Positions 55,650-63,906 of a DNA stretch of 64,000 nt are shown here, piece by piece (the stretch's first letter is position 1; the number at the start of each line of letters is the position of its first letter). Under the pieces are notes generated by a model. The model made no database searches. It was not told the DNA's origin and was given only the letters and a program-made list of their open reading frames with translations. Source of the stretch: Bacillus sp. AFS073361 (GTDB lineage: Bacteria; Bacillota; Bacilli; Bacillales; Cytobacillaceae); NCBI RefSeq assembly GCF_002567005.1, contig NZ_NUZU01000004.1:124001-188000 (forward strand). The letters are read 5' to 3'. A program made the translations under genes and the position numbers.

Positions 55650-55674
55650 GTTTGGCCATTGCAGGAGCGGGTAT
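55650..55674 (+). promoter_or_regulatory. Sigma-B promoter of the glsB-like gene
   Basis: GTTTGG (55650-55655) and GGGTAT (55669-55674) are 13 bp apart, a near-consensus sigma-B promoter, 47 bp upstream of the start codon. Confidence 0.75.
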
Positions 55675-55720
55675 TACATGATTAAGTTCTACATTACTTA
55701 TTAGAAAGGGATGAGTTTTC

Positions 55721-55975
55721 ATGGGATTTATTTGGTCTTTAATTATCGGAGGAATTATCGGGTGGTTAGGAGGTCTCGTCATCGGACGTGATATTCCAGG
55801 AGGTGTCATTGGAAATATCATCGCCGGATTCATTGGAGCTTTTCTCGGATCCTTGATATTAGGAGATTGGGGTCCGGAAGTCGGAGGATTTTATCTGATT
55901 CCAGCCATCTTGGGCGCGATTCTACTCACATTAATCGTCGGCTTCCTTATGAAAGGCATGAGACGGGAAGCTTAA
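55721..55975 (+). CDS. GlsB/YeaQ/YmgE family stress-response membrane protein
   Basis: An 84-residue protein made almost entirely of three Gly-rich membrane helices ('IWSLIIGGIIGWLGGLVIG', 'GVIGNIIAGFIGAFLGSLIL', 'LIPAILGAILLTLIVGFLMK') with a basic end (GMRREA). The G-x-x-x-G-rich pattern and length define the transglycosylase-associated GlsB/YeaQ/YmgE family. ATG at 55721 has GAAAGGG upstream. A sigma-B promoter and a good terminator make it a single stress-induced gene. The molecular role of the family is not known. Confidence 0.92.
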   Translation: MGFIWSLIIGGIIGWLGGLVIGRDIPGGVIGNIIAGFIGAFLGSLILGDWGPEVGGFYLIPAILGAILLTLIVGFLMKGMRREA

Positions 55976-55984
55976 ATAACTCAG

Positions 55985-56012
55985 GGAGACTGCCGCCACG
56001 CAGTCTCTTTTT
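55985..56012 (+). terminator. Terminator of the glsB-like gene
   Basis: GAGACTGC and GCAGTCTC pair around six bases and are followed by five T, ten bases past the stop. Confidence 0.9.
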
Positions 56013-56052
56013 ATGGCTTTCACTCTTTTCGGAAAAAATAGTTGCTTTTTTG

Positions 56053-56157
56053 ATTCGCTCATTGAATCATTGAATTCGCTCATAAAAGACCGGTATTCGC
56101 TCATTGAAACCCGATATTCGCTCATAAAGCTCTAAAATTCGCTCATTGAAAAGAAAA
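56053..56157. repeat. 21-bp minisatellite, five units
   Basis: ATTCGCTCAT recurs at 56053, 56074, 56095, 56116 and 56137, exactly 21 bp apart. The following bases alternate between tgaa and aaa-type endings. The minus strand would read MSEYR/MSEF-type heptads, which is taken as a by-product. It lies between the glsB-like and amylase genes. Confidence 0.88.
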
Positions 56158-56272
56158 TCATTTAATTAATCTTGAGTGTTCAATGGTCGAAGTGTAATTT
56201 TACACAAAATTCCATTTTTTGTGATTTGCTACACCCGTTATTTACGAAAACAACTTATTTTTTCACATGAGA

Positions 56273-56298
56273 AAAACACCTCAACAAACAAGGTGCTT
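56273..56298 (-). terminator. Amylase terminator
   Basis: AAACACCT and AGGTGCTT (one mismatch) pair around eight bases; on the minus strand the stem is followed by tttttctc. 16 bp past the amylase stop. Confidence 0.65.
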
Positions 56299-56314
56299 CT
56301 GGTTTGACTCTATT

Positions 56315-57781
56315 TTAAAATAACTCCTCTTCTGGTAGTGCCCACACTGACACGCTGCCGCCGTTAACAAGGAAAGTGGCAAATCCATCTTCTTCTATTT
56401 GAATAGGCTCGTCGCGTGATCCTGTGAGGTCCACCCACACTTCCCCTGCCCGGTCTTCACCGACGAACATTCTCTTTTCACCATCATCCTGATTTGAAAT
56501 GAGGACCGCGCAGCCTGAACGCTCCAGTTCCGCCTGGCCGCGACGGACCCAGCCAATCAAATTGGCGTCGTCGAAATAATCTTCTTGTTCGCCATAAGCT
56601 TTATGAAAACGAGCATATAGCAGCGGATCAATCGCCACCCTCATTCCTTCAAATGGTTCTTTTCCTCCAATGCCAAAATAATCTCCGTAAAAAATACATG
56701 GATGCCCATCTTTGCGGAGCAGAATCAGCGCATATGCAGACTGCTTAAACCAATCCTCCACCCAGGATTCCAGAGCCTCGTTTGGCTGGGTGTCATGATT
56801 ATCCACAAAAGTGACTGCATGTTCCGGATTCGTTTGAACCAACGTATCATCGAAAATGGTCGTCAAATCAAAATCAGCCCCGGCCATTGCTGCTTCATGA
56901 AATTTATAATGAAGGGGAACGTCAAATAACTGGAGCTTGTGCTCAACATTTTTCAAAAACGTTTGGCAGGCAGAAAGCTCCGCGACCCAAAATTCGCCTA
57001 GAAAATAAAAGTCTTCTCCTTGCTGCTTCCGAACAGCATCGATAAATTTTTTAATAAAACGAGAATCCATATGTTTAATTGCGTCTAAGCGGTAACCGCT
57101 GCATTGTAAAGTATCGGCAAGCCAGATTCCCCACTGGATCATTTCTGCCTGTACATCTGGTTGATGGTAATCAATATTGGCATACATTAAATAGTCGTAA
57201 TTACCAAATTCCTTATCGACATGGTCATTCCACTTTTTATCCTCGCCGACCATCCGAAAAATTCCGGTTTTCTTCGATTTTGCATCATAGTCGATACCAT
57301 TAAAATGTTCAACTCCCCATTTGAACGCTGAATACTTTTCCTTCCGATTCGGGAAGGTGAATTTGGTATACCCCTCTATTTCAAACGGCTCAGAAATCTC
57401 TTCGGTTCGGTCCTCCTTGCTCACTTCAACGACTTGAAATCTCTCGGTCTTATCCGCCCCGCCTTTATGATTCATGACCACATCTGCATAGACATGAATC
57501 CCATGCGCAGACAATGCGGCAATCGCGTCTAATAATTCTTGCTTCGTTCCATATTTCGTCCGAACTGTCCCTTTTTGATCGAATTCACCCAAATCATAAA
57601 GATCGTATACCCCATAGCCCGTATCTTCTGCCGATTGACCTTTCGTTACGGGTGGAATCCATACCGAATCGATTCCTTTCCTTTTCAGCTCAGGCGCCAT
57701 CTCTTTCAGACGGTTCCAATGGGTCCCATCGGCTTCAATATGCCACTCAAAGAATTGCATCATCGTCTGGTTTCGTTTCAT
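56315..57781 (-). CDS. Cytoplasmic alpha-amylase (GH13_5)
   Basis: A 488-residue alpha-amylase of the intracellular GH13_5 type. The four conserved regions are present: 'VYADVVMNHKGGAD' (I), 'GYRLDAIKHMDSRF' with the nucleophile Asp near 231 (II), 'YFLGEFWVAELS' with the acid Glu near 261 (III) and 'VTFVDNHDTQPNEAL' with the third Asp near 328 (IV). The protein starts 'MKRNQTMMQFFEWHIEADGT' with no signal peptide, unlike secreted AmyS-type enzymes, so it should degrade maltodextrin or glycogen inside the cell. ATG at 57781 follows GGGGGAAAAACC. It begins 28 bp after cls, probably in the same transcript. Confidence 0.92.
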   Translation of the reverse strand: MKRNQTMMQFFEWHIEADGTHWNRLKEMAPELKRKGIDSVWIPPVTKGQSAEDTGYGVYDLYDLGEFDQKGTVRTKYGTKQELLDAIAALSAHGIHVYADVVMNHKGGADKTERFQVVEVSKEDRTEEISEPFEIEGYTKFTFPNRKEKYSAFKWGVEHFNGIDYDAKSKKTGIFRMVGEDKKWNDHVDKEFGNYDYLMYANIDYHQPDVQAEMIQWGIWLADTLQCSGYRLDAIKHMDSRFIKKFIDAVRKQQGEDFYFLGEFWVAELSACQTFLKNVEHKLQLFDVPLHYKFHEAAMAGADFDLTTIFDDTLVQTNPEHAVTFVDNHDTQPNEALESWVEDWFKQSAYALILLRKDGHPCIFYGDYFGIGGKEPFEGMRVAIDPLLYARFHKAYGEQEDYFDDANLIGWVRRGQAELERSGCAVLISNQDDGEKRMFVGEDRAGEVWVDLTGSRDEPIQIEEDGFATFLVNGGSVSVWALPEEELF

Positions 57782-57808
57782 GGTTTTTCCCCCTTTATCT
57801 TGGCCATT

Positions 57809-59311
57809 TTATAAAACACCGGAAAATAGGCGGGCAAAGGATTCCTTTACCCTTTCAGTCAGTCCTCTTTTGTAAAATTCCACTGGGCGGATTCTCAGAC
57901 ACTCCTTCAAGTCTTCTTCATAATGCGCCACTAGGTCTTGGATGGATTTCGCCCCGATTAAAAATAAATTCACCTCAAAGTTGAGACGAAAGCTGCGCAT
58001 ATCCATATTGGCTGTGCCAATCGTGGCAAGATCGCCATCCACAATCATCACCTTCTTATGAAGAAACCCCTTTTGGTACGCATAAACCTCAACACCCGCA
58101 CGCAACAATTCCGGTAGATAAGAACGCGTCGCATATTGGGTGAGAAAACCATCATTGGTGTCAGGCACCATGATTCGTATTTGAATCCCTTTATGGGCGG
58201 CAATCCGTAGTGCGGTTCGAATGGCTGGATTGGGGACGAAGTACGGCGACGCTATCCAAATGGATTTTGTGGCACAGGAGATCATTGCATAATAATGGTC
58301 ACTCATCCGTTTTGTTTCCGGGCCGGTCGCGACGACATGGATGAGACCATCGCTGGGGGCAGGGTTTGGTTTCATATAGCGTTCATCCATCACCAGTATT
58401 TTCCCGCTCACATAGCGCCAATCTAATAAAAACACGGCATGCAAGGTTTGGACCGCATCCCCTTCAACAAGAACATGGGTATCACACCAGAATCCAATAT
58501 TCTCGTCTTCCCCTAGATATTCGACGCCTATATTCAGTCCGCCCACAAATCCGACTTTCCCGTCAATGACAATGATTTTACGATGATTCCGAAAGTTAAA
58601 CTTTTGATTAATCAGACCGCTTTTCAACGGCAAAAAAGGCTGGACCTTGATTCCTGCATCCTTCATTCTATTTATTGCGCCGCTTGAAAGTGTGATACTT
58701 CCCACCGCATCGTACATCAAACGCACTTCTACCCCTTCTTGTGCTTTATCCGTTAAGATGTCGATGATCTCATTCCCTAGCCGGTCATCTCGGAAGATGT
58801 AATATTCGAGGTGGATAAAGTCCTTAGCTTCGATTAGTGCGTTTTTGATTTCACGGAACGTTTCCTCACCATTTTTTAAAATTTTGGTTTGAGTATGGGA
58901 ATTCGTAGGTGTGGAAGTCGCCCGATCCAAATAGTGTGTAAAATGGTGCTGGTGATAATTTAACTGGGAAAAATCGATCTTCTTGTGTTTATGACTCATT
59001 CTTTCAAACACTTCACGATCCTTGATTCGCTTACTTTTAAAAAGATAGCCTTTTAATAATAATTGTCCTGAATAGACATAAATGATATAGCCAAGGATGG
59101 GCAGGAACACTAAAATATAAATCCATAAAAGCGTGTTTTGTGCGGTCCGATTTTCAAGCATTAATGAAAATACAGTAATCAAGATCATTCCCCCGTAGAG
59201 CGCGATGGAAATCACTTTCGACAGGAAGGGAACGTCGGTAAAAAACACTATATAGGCTAGCGCAACCATAAAAATGATAAAGACCCATTCCATTCTCCGT
59301 TTTTTCATCAC
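57809..59311 (-). CDS. cls: Cardiolipin synthase
   Basis: A 500-residue phospholipase-D-family enzyme that joins two phosphatidylglycerols into cardiolipin. Two N-terminal membrane helices ('WVFIIFMVALAYIVFFTDV', 'IALYGGMILITVFSLML' and a third, 'LLWIYILVFLPILGYIIYVY') precede two HKD motifs: 'HRKIIVIDGKVGFVGG' (about 243) and 'HKKVMIVDGDLATIGTANMD' (about 419). Residues IRIMVPDTNDGF before the second domain are encoded by a perfect GGTGCCTGACACC motif (58157-58169) where homologues usually have PDKPD-like sequence. It follows the CheR-type gene after a repeat-derived hairpin. Confidence 0.93.
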   Translation of the reverse strand: MMKKRRMEWVFIIFMVALAYIVFFTDVPFLSKVISIALYGGMILITVFSLMLENRTAQNTLLWIYILVFLPILGYIIYVYSGQLLLKGYLFKSKRIKDREVFERMSHKHKKIDFSQLNYHQHHFTHYLDRATSTPTNSHTQTKILKNGEETFREIKNALIEAKDFIHLEYYIFRDDRLGNEIIDILTDKAQEGVEVRLMYDAVGSITLSSGAINRMKDAGIKVQPFLPLKSGLINQKFNFRNHRKIIVIDGKVGFVGGLNIGVEYLGEDENIGFWCDTHVLVEGDAVQTLHAVFLLDWRYVSGKILVMDERYMKPNPAPSDGLIHVVATGPETKRMSDHYYAMISCATKSIWIASPYFVPNPAIRTALRIAAHKGIQIRIMVPDTNDGFLTQYATRSYLPELLRAGVEVYAYQKGFLHKKVMIVDGDLATIGTANMDMRSFRLNFEVNLFLIGAKSIQDLVAHYEEDLKECLRIRPVEFYKRGLTERVKESFARLFSGVL

Positions 59312-59398
59312 ATCGTTCTCCCCCCCAATTTATCTAGATCCCCATATGGGGTAATACCCGATTTATCCAGATATTAATCATACTGATATTGAAAAAAA

Positions 59399-59432
59399 AG
59401 GTGCCTGACACCCAATGTGGGTGTCGGCACCT
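59399..59432 (-). terminator. Terminator built from the dispersed repeat
   Basis: AGGTGCCTGACACCCA and TGGGTGTCGGCACCT form a stem of about 15 bp with a 3-base loop. On the minus strand, after the stop codon that it overlaps, it is followed by eight T. One arm is an exact GGTGCCTGACACC motif. Confidence 0.85.
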
Positions 59433-60435
59433 ATGCTTTTCTGTATATTCGTTCATGTGGATTAAATTCCACGTATTGCTTGCCCTTTGGCATAAACAGG
59501 ATGGATTCTTTACTGCCCAAGCCGATGAATCCACCTTCAGCAAGACTGTCGTAAAATAGGCCATGGACTTTCTGTTGCAAATCATTGTCAAAATAGATCA
59601 TGACATTACGGCATAAAATCACATGAAACTCATTAAACGAACGATCGGCCACCAAATTATGCTGAGCAAAGATAAGGTTCTCTTCTAACTTAGGAGAAAA
59701 ATAAGCAAACTGGTGATCCGTCGTATAGTACTCGGAAAAGGCCTTTTTTCCACCTGACTTTAAATAGTTCTTCGTATATTGCTGCATCTTCTTGAGAGGA
59801 AACGCTCCTTTTTGAGCAGCGGAAAGGGCTTTTTCATTAATATCAGTTGCGTAGATGGTTGTTTTTTTCGCGAGCCCTTCTTCCAGCATCAAAATGGCCA
59901 TCGAATAGACCTCTTCCCCCGTCGCGCACCCAGCATGCCAAATTCGAATCTCTGGAAGCTCGCGCAATAATGGAACGACCTGGTTACGAAAGGCAGCGAA
60001 AAAAGTAGGATCTCGGTACATTTCCGTCATCCGAATCGAGAGATCATTCAATAATCGCTCCAAATATGCTTGATCGTGAAGGACTTTTTCCAATAAAGCC
60101 GTGATCGACGGAAGCCGCTCCGCCTTCATCCGATTCAAGACCCTTCTAGTTAAGGAGGCACGGACATACCCCCTGAAGTCATATCCGTACATTTGATATA
60201 ACCCCTCAAGCAGCAAATTGATTTCGATATTCTGCAACTCCGTTGGCACTATTGTTTCTGTGTGTACATTGGAATCTTGCGGGGTTACTGGGTTCACCGG
60301 GTTTACCGGGTTCAACGGGTTTATCGGGTTCACCGGGTTTACCGGGTTCAACGGGTTCACTGGGTTTGCTGGGTTTAGCGGTTGTATCGGGCTGGTGGGG
60401 TTTAACGGGTTCACCGGGTTCACCGATTTTTTCAT
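59431..60435 (-). CDS. CheR-type protein-glutamate methyltransferase with Asn-Pro repeat N-terminus
   Basis: A 334-residue protein. The CheR N-terminal helical domain ('EINLLLEGLYQMYGYDFRGY', then VRASLTRRVLNRM) and catalytic domain ('RMTEMYRDPTFFAAFRNQVV', SAM loop 'IWHAGCATGEEVYSMAILML', 'YATDINEKALSAAQKGAF', 'FHVILCRNVMIYFDNDLQQK') are complete. Before them lie about 50 residues of N-P-V/L/I-N-P repeats, coded by a 9-bp minisatellite. ATG at 60435 lies just past the kinase stop; a TTG at 60444 overlaps that stop (TTGA) and is an alternative. Coupled to the hybrid kinase, it probably belongs to a kinase/CheR phosphorelay and not to chemotaxis, since no receptors are nearby. Confidence 0.88.
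   Translation of the reverse strand: MKKSVNPVNPLNPTSPIQPLNPANPVNPLNPVNPVNPINPLNPVNPVNPVTPQDSNVHTETIVPTELQNIEINLLLEGLYQMYGYDFRGYVRASLTRRVLNRMKAERLPSITALLEKVLHDQAYLERLLNDLSIRMTEMYRDPTFFAAFRNQVVPLLRELPEIRIWHAGCATGEEVYSMAILMLEEGLAKKTTIYATDINEKALSAAQKGAFPLKKMQQYTKNYLKSGGKKAFSEYYTTDHQFAYFSPKLEENLIFAQHNLVADRSFNEFHVILCRNVMIYFDNDLQQKVHGLFYDSLAEGGFIGLGSKESILFMPKGKQYVEFNPHERIYRKA
60282..60425. repeat. 9-bp minisatellite coding Asn-Pro repeats
   Basis: About sixteen units of GGGTTYACC-type sequence (for example gggttcacc, gggtttacc, gggttcaac) in tandem, in frame inside the 5' end of the CheR-type gene, with a few diverged units around 60375-60395. Confidence 0.85.
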
Positions 60436-60440
60436 GCTCG

Positions 60441-63218
60441 TCAATCCTGATCCACCTGCTCTGTCAACCACACCCGCATCAATGAGAATAGCTGGTCGAT
60501 TTTTAATGGCTTCATAATATAATCAGACGCACCTGCCTCCATACACTTATCACGTTCTCCTTTCATGGCTTTAGCGGTCAGCGCAATAATGGGCAGACGC
60601 TCCATCTGCAGGTCATGACGTATCGCCTTCATGGCCTCATAGCCTCCCATCACCGGCATCATGATATCCATGAACACCAAGTCAAAGTCGGCTTGTTCTT
60701 GTAAAATTTCAATGGCGCGCTTTCCGTTCTCAGCCACTTGGACCACCACTCCTTTTTTCTCAAGCGTTGTCACAAGCGCATATACATTCCGTCCATCATC
60801 CTCAACAAGAAGTACCTTTTTCCCTTTAAACAAGCGTTCATCTGAAGTTTCAGCCTCCGTTCGATCAACGCGCGGCGGTTCTGATTCTTCTATAAATTCC
60901 TGTTCCTCGGTCAGCTCACTGGCACTTGCCGCCACTTCCTCCAGCGCCAAGACTTCGAACAAATCATGGCTGACAGGCGCAAGACGGCTCGGTATATATA
61001 AGGTGAACGTACTTCCCTTATCTTGCTCGCTTTCGACTTCAAGCAGCCCGCCAAGCAAACGGGTAAATTCCCGGCAAATCGATAACCCCAGCCCCGTCCC
61101 GCCATATTGCCTGTTTGTGGTCCCGTCGACCTGTTGGAAGGCATCGAATATAATTTGCTGTTTATCTAATGGAATGCCGATTCCCGTATCAGTGATAGCG
61201 ATGGACAGCACGACAGCATCCTCTTGCAGGTCAGGCAATTCCGCCACTTTTTCAAGCGGAGCAAATTCAATTCGTACCGTAACGCCGCCTTGTTCCGTAA
61301 ATTTAAAGGCATTGGATAATAAATTTTTCAAAATTTGCTGCAATCTTTGTCCATCCGTCGAAATGACCGGAGGCACATCTGGATGTGTGATCACATCAAA
61401 GGTTAAATTCTTTTTTCGCGCCACTGGCTCAAACAGATTCCTGAGCGTCTGTGGAATTTCTGTTACATTGACTTCGTCCGTCAAAATTTCAATTTTTCCT
61501 GCTTCAATTTTTGATAAATCGAGAATATCATCAATCAGCCGCAGCAAATCTCCGCCAGCCGTATGGACAACACCTGCGTATTCTTCTACTTCTGACATGG
61601 TCAGCTCATTATTATTCTCCATCAACATTTGCGACAGAATCAGAATACTGTTCAATGGCGTGCGCAGCTCATGCGACATATTGGCAAGAAAATCCGTCTT
61701 GTATTGTGAACTCATCTGGAGCTTTCGAGAATAGTCTTCCAATTCATCCTTCGCCTTTTTGAGTTCCAGCGCTCGTTGCTCGGCATATTGCTTCTCCTGT
61801 TCCAAATACCCATTGGCCATTTGGAGCTGATCTTGCTGCATTTGCAATTCTTCCGATTGTGCTTGGAGTTCTTCCGATTGCGCCTGAAGTTCTTCTGTTA
61901 AAACCTGCGATTCCCCTAGCAGCCTTTCGACTTCCATTCTTCCGGTCACATTGGTAATCGCCGAACCGAACTTGTCTTGGAGCAGGTCGACTAAGGTAAG
62001 GTGCTGTGAGAGAAACGGCTGAAGCGCAGCAAGCTCAATCACGGCCTCTACCTTGCCATCTACTAAAATCGGAGCAATTAATAGATTCCTTGGGGAAGAA
62101 GCACCTAAGCCAGAGGTGACTTTGATATGTTCCTCGGGCAGTTGGTCAATCAGAAAGATCCGTTTATCGACAGCAGCTTGGCCGATCAGCCCTTCCCCCA
62201 ATCGGAAACTCGCCCGGGCAGCTCCCTCATCGGCAACCGCGGCATAACCTGCCGCTTTGACGTAATAGACTTCGCCCCCTTCATTTTTGCGAAGATATAC
62301 CACACCAAAAGAAGCTTGAAGTAATGGAGCCAATCTAGAAATAAACGATTGCGTCAATTCGCTAATATCCGTAATCCCTTGATACAATGTTGAGATATCC
62401 GCCATACTTTTCTGAATCCAACTCTGTTTCTCCAGACTGCTGAGGAGACTGTTCATGGCCTCCGCAAGCTCCCGGGTTTCGTCACGCGTATTCACTTTCA
62501 TCCGTGTCGTCAGGTCGACATCCGAATTAGAATCGGTAATTCCTTTAATCGTTTTTACCACTTGATTGATGGTTCGAACGATGGAATTAGACTGTAACAG
62601 CGCCGCCGCGATGGTAATGAGTGTTACCAAACCAATCAGCGCGTACAACGTCACTTTTAAATTTTGGTTATTTTGCTTGAGTTGACTGATCCGTCCTGCC
62701 ATCAGTTTCTTTTCACTGGCCAGAAATGAATCAAACTGGGTGCGGAGCTGGTCGGTTATTCTTTTTCCTGTACTTTTCTTAAAATGCTGGTCTAAGGCCG
62801 ATTGATTATTGGACTTTTTAGCATTGATGACATATTCCCCGGAATTAGTCATCCAACTCCTAATCAGCGGTTTTATTTCTTCTAAACTGCGCTGCTGCCT
62901 GTTGTTATCCTCTAACAAGGAATGAAGTTTATTGTAGTTATCCAGCCAGTTCCGACTCCCTAGATTATAAGGCTCCAGGTATTCCTCATCCCCAGTGAGC
63001 GCATACCCTCTCATTCCGGTTTCCATGTCGAGAACATTTTTTTGGATTTGGTTCGTCAGATCGTGTACCTCAATATCATGTCCCGATATGAAGTCCACCT
63101 CGTTCTGTAAATCGGCCATTCGATTAATCACGATGAGCAAGGATATCACCAAGCAAATCAAGATGGAGAAGTATCCGGTAATAATTTTCGCACGAATGTT
63201 GTAGTTGAAGCCTTTTAT
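60441..63218 (-). CDS. Hybrid sensor histidine kinase/response regulator (CHASE3-HAMP-GAF-HisKA-HATPase-REC)
   Basis: A 925-residue membrane kinase if started at ATA 63218. Domains: helix 1 about 14-34, extracytoplasmic CHASE3 about 38-190 ('LDMETGMRGYALTGDEEYLE'), helix 2 about 190-212, HAMP to about 265, GAF about 285-430, a coiled coil with 'EELQAQSEELQAQSEELQMQ', HisKA with phospho-His in 'NMSHELRTPLNSIL' (about 515), HATPase ('NLLSNAFKFTEQGG', 'DTGIGIP', 'GGTGLGLSI'), and a C-terminal receiver with Asp in 'LVFMDIMMPVMGG' (about 849). A TTG at 63161 would cut helix 1 and has no ribosome site, whereas AGGAGGGG lies six bases before ATA and the 19 residues gained (KGFNYNIRAKIITGYFSI) fit the family. 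It overlaps the CheR-type gene downstream. Confidence 0.88.
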   Translation of the reverse strand: MKGFNYNIRAKIITGYFSILICLVISLLIVINRMADLQNEVDFISGHDIEVHDLTNQIQKNVLDMETGMRGYALTGDEEYLEPYNLGSRNWLDNYNKLHSLLEDNNRQQRSLEEIKPLIRSWMTNSGEYVINAKKSNNQSALDQHFKKSTGKRITDQLRTQFDSFLASEKKLMAGRISQLKQNNQNLKVTLYALIGLVTLITIAAALLQSNSIVRTINQVVKTIKGITDSNSDVDLTTRMKVNTRDETRELAEAMNSLLSSLEKQSWIQKSMADISTLYQGITDISELTQSFISRLAPLLQASFGVVYLRKNEGGEVYYVKAAGYAAVADEGAARASFRLGEGLIGQAAVDKRIFLIDQLPEEHIKVTSGLGASSPRNLLIAPILVDGKVEAVIELAALQPFLSQHLTLVDLLQDKFGSAITNVTGRMEVERLLGESQVLTEELQAQSEELQAQSEELQMQQDQLQMANGYLEQEKQYAEQRALELKKAKDELEDYSRKLQMSSQYKTDFLANMSHELRTPLNSILILSQMLMENNNELTMSEVEEYAGVVHTAGGDLLRLIDDILDLSKIEAGKIEILTDEVNVTEIPQTLRNLFEPVARKKNLTFDVITHPDVPPVISTDGQRLQQILKNLLSNAFKFTEQGGVTVRIEFAPLEKVAELPDLQEDAVVLSIAITDTGIGIPLDKQQIIFDAFQQVDGTTNRQYGGTGLGLSICREFTRLLGGLLEVESEQDKGSTFTLYIPSRLAPVSHDLFEVLALEEVAASASELTEEQEFIEESEPPRVDRTEAETSDERLFKGKKVLLVEDDGRNVYALVTTLEKKGVVVQVAENGKRAIEILQEQADFDLVFMDIMMPVMGGYEAMKAIRHDLQMERLPIIALTAKAMKGERDKCMEAGASDYIMKPLKIDQLFSLMRVWLTEQVDQD

Positions 63219-63369
63219 TGTAATCCCCTCCTGACAAAAGTGGTCTATTAAAATATCCTTATTCTACCATAGCTCTATATTTATTTGAGATTGAAAATTT
63301 CTTCCTAAATACTTTTTATTACCCGAATCTATTATTCTTGAAACCTCTTTGGAAAAAATTTTTTCCAAG

Positions 63370-63395
63370 GTTTCAACCGATAAAGTCCAGGGTAA
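63370..63395 (+). promoter_or_regulatory. Sigma-B promoter of dps
   Basis: GTTTCA (63370-63375) and GGGTAA (63390-63395) are 14 bp apart, a near-consensus sigma-B promoter about 45 bp upstream of the start. B. subtilis dps is also sigma-B-controlled. Confidence 0.75.
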
Positions 63396-63438
63396 GGAAT
63401 AAATATCAACACTATTCCAACAAACGGAGGTAATAAAC

Positions 63439-63897
63439 ATGGCAAAAGTAAAAGAGAAAAACAACTTAGTAACAGAGTCTCTTAACACACAGGTCGCTAA
63501 TTTTTCCGTGCTCTATATGAAACTGCACCACTACCACTGGTATGTTAAAGGAGAGAATTTCTTCACGCTGCACCCAAAATTTGAAGAACTGTATAAGGAA
63601 GCGGCGCTGCATCTTGATACCATCGCGGAACGAATGTTGTCGCTTGGAGCATTGCCAACGGCGACATTGAAGGAGCAATTACAAATCTCTTCCATCAAGG
63701 AAGGCGCGGGCGACGAAAATGCGGAGGGAATGATCAAGAGTCTAGCTGATGACTTTAACACTGTCTGCACTGAGCTTACAGAGGGAATCACCCTTGCCGA
63801 GGACAACGAGGACCAACCGACAGCAGATCTGTTCATCGCCGTTCGCACATCCTTGGAAAAGCATAGATGGATGCTCGAAGCGTATTTGGCAGAGTAG
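63439..63897 (+). CDS. dps: Dps-family ferritin-like DNA-protection protein
   Basis: A 152-residue four-helix mini-ferritin. The Dps signature 'LYMKLHHYHWYVKGENFFTL' followed by HPKFEELYKEAALHLDTIAE carries the dodecamer-interface ferroxidase ligands (His near 30-33, Asp60, Glu64). ATG at 63439 has CGGAGG upstream. It oxidises Fe(II) with hydrogen peroxide and stores the iron, sparing DNA. The sigma-B promoter marks it as the starvation/stress Dps type and not the PerR-controlled MrgA; no PerR box was seen. Confidence 0.92.
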   Translation: MAKVKEKNNLVTESLNTQVANFSVLYMKLHHYHWYVKGENFFTLHPKFEELYKEAALHLDTIAERMLSLGALPTATLKEQLQISSIKEGAGDENAEGMIKSLADDFNTVCTELTEGITLAEDNEDQPTADLFIAVRTSLEKHRWMLEAYLAE

Positions 63898-63906
63898 AAT
63901 TTGACG

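Noticed and set aside
60661..61734. A 357-codon plus-strand frame inside the hybrid kinase
   Set aside because: Ser-rich antisense shadow of kinase and receiver domains; no ribosome site.
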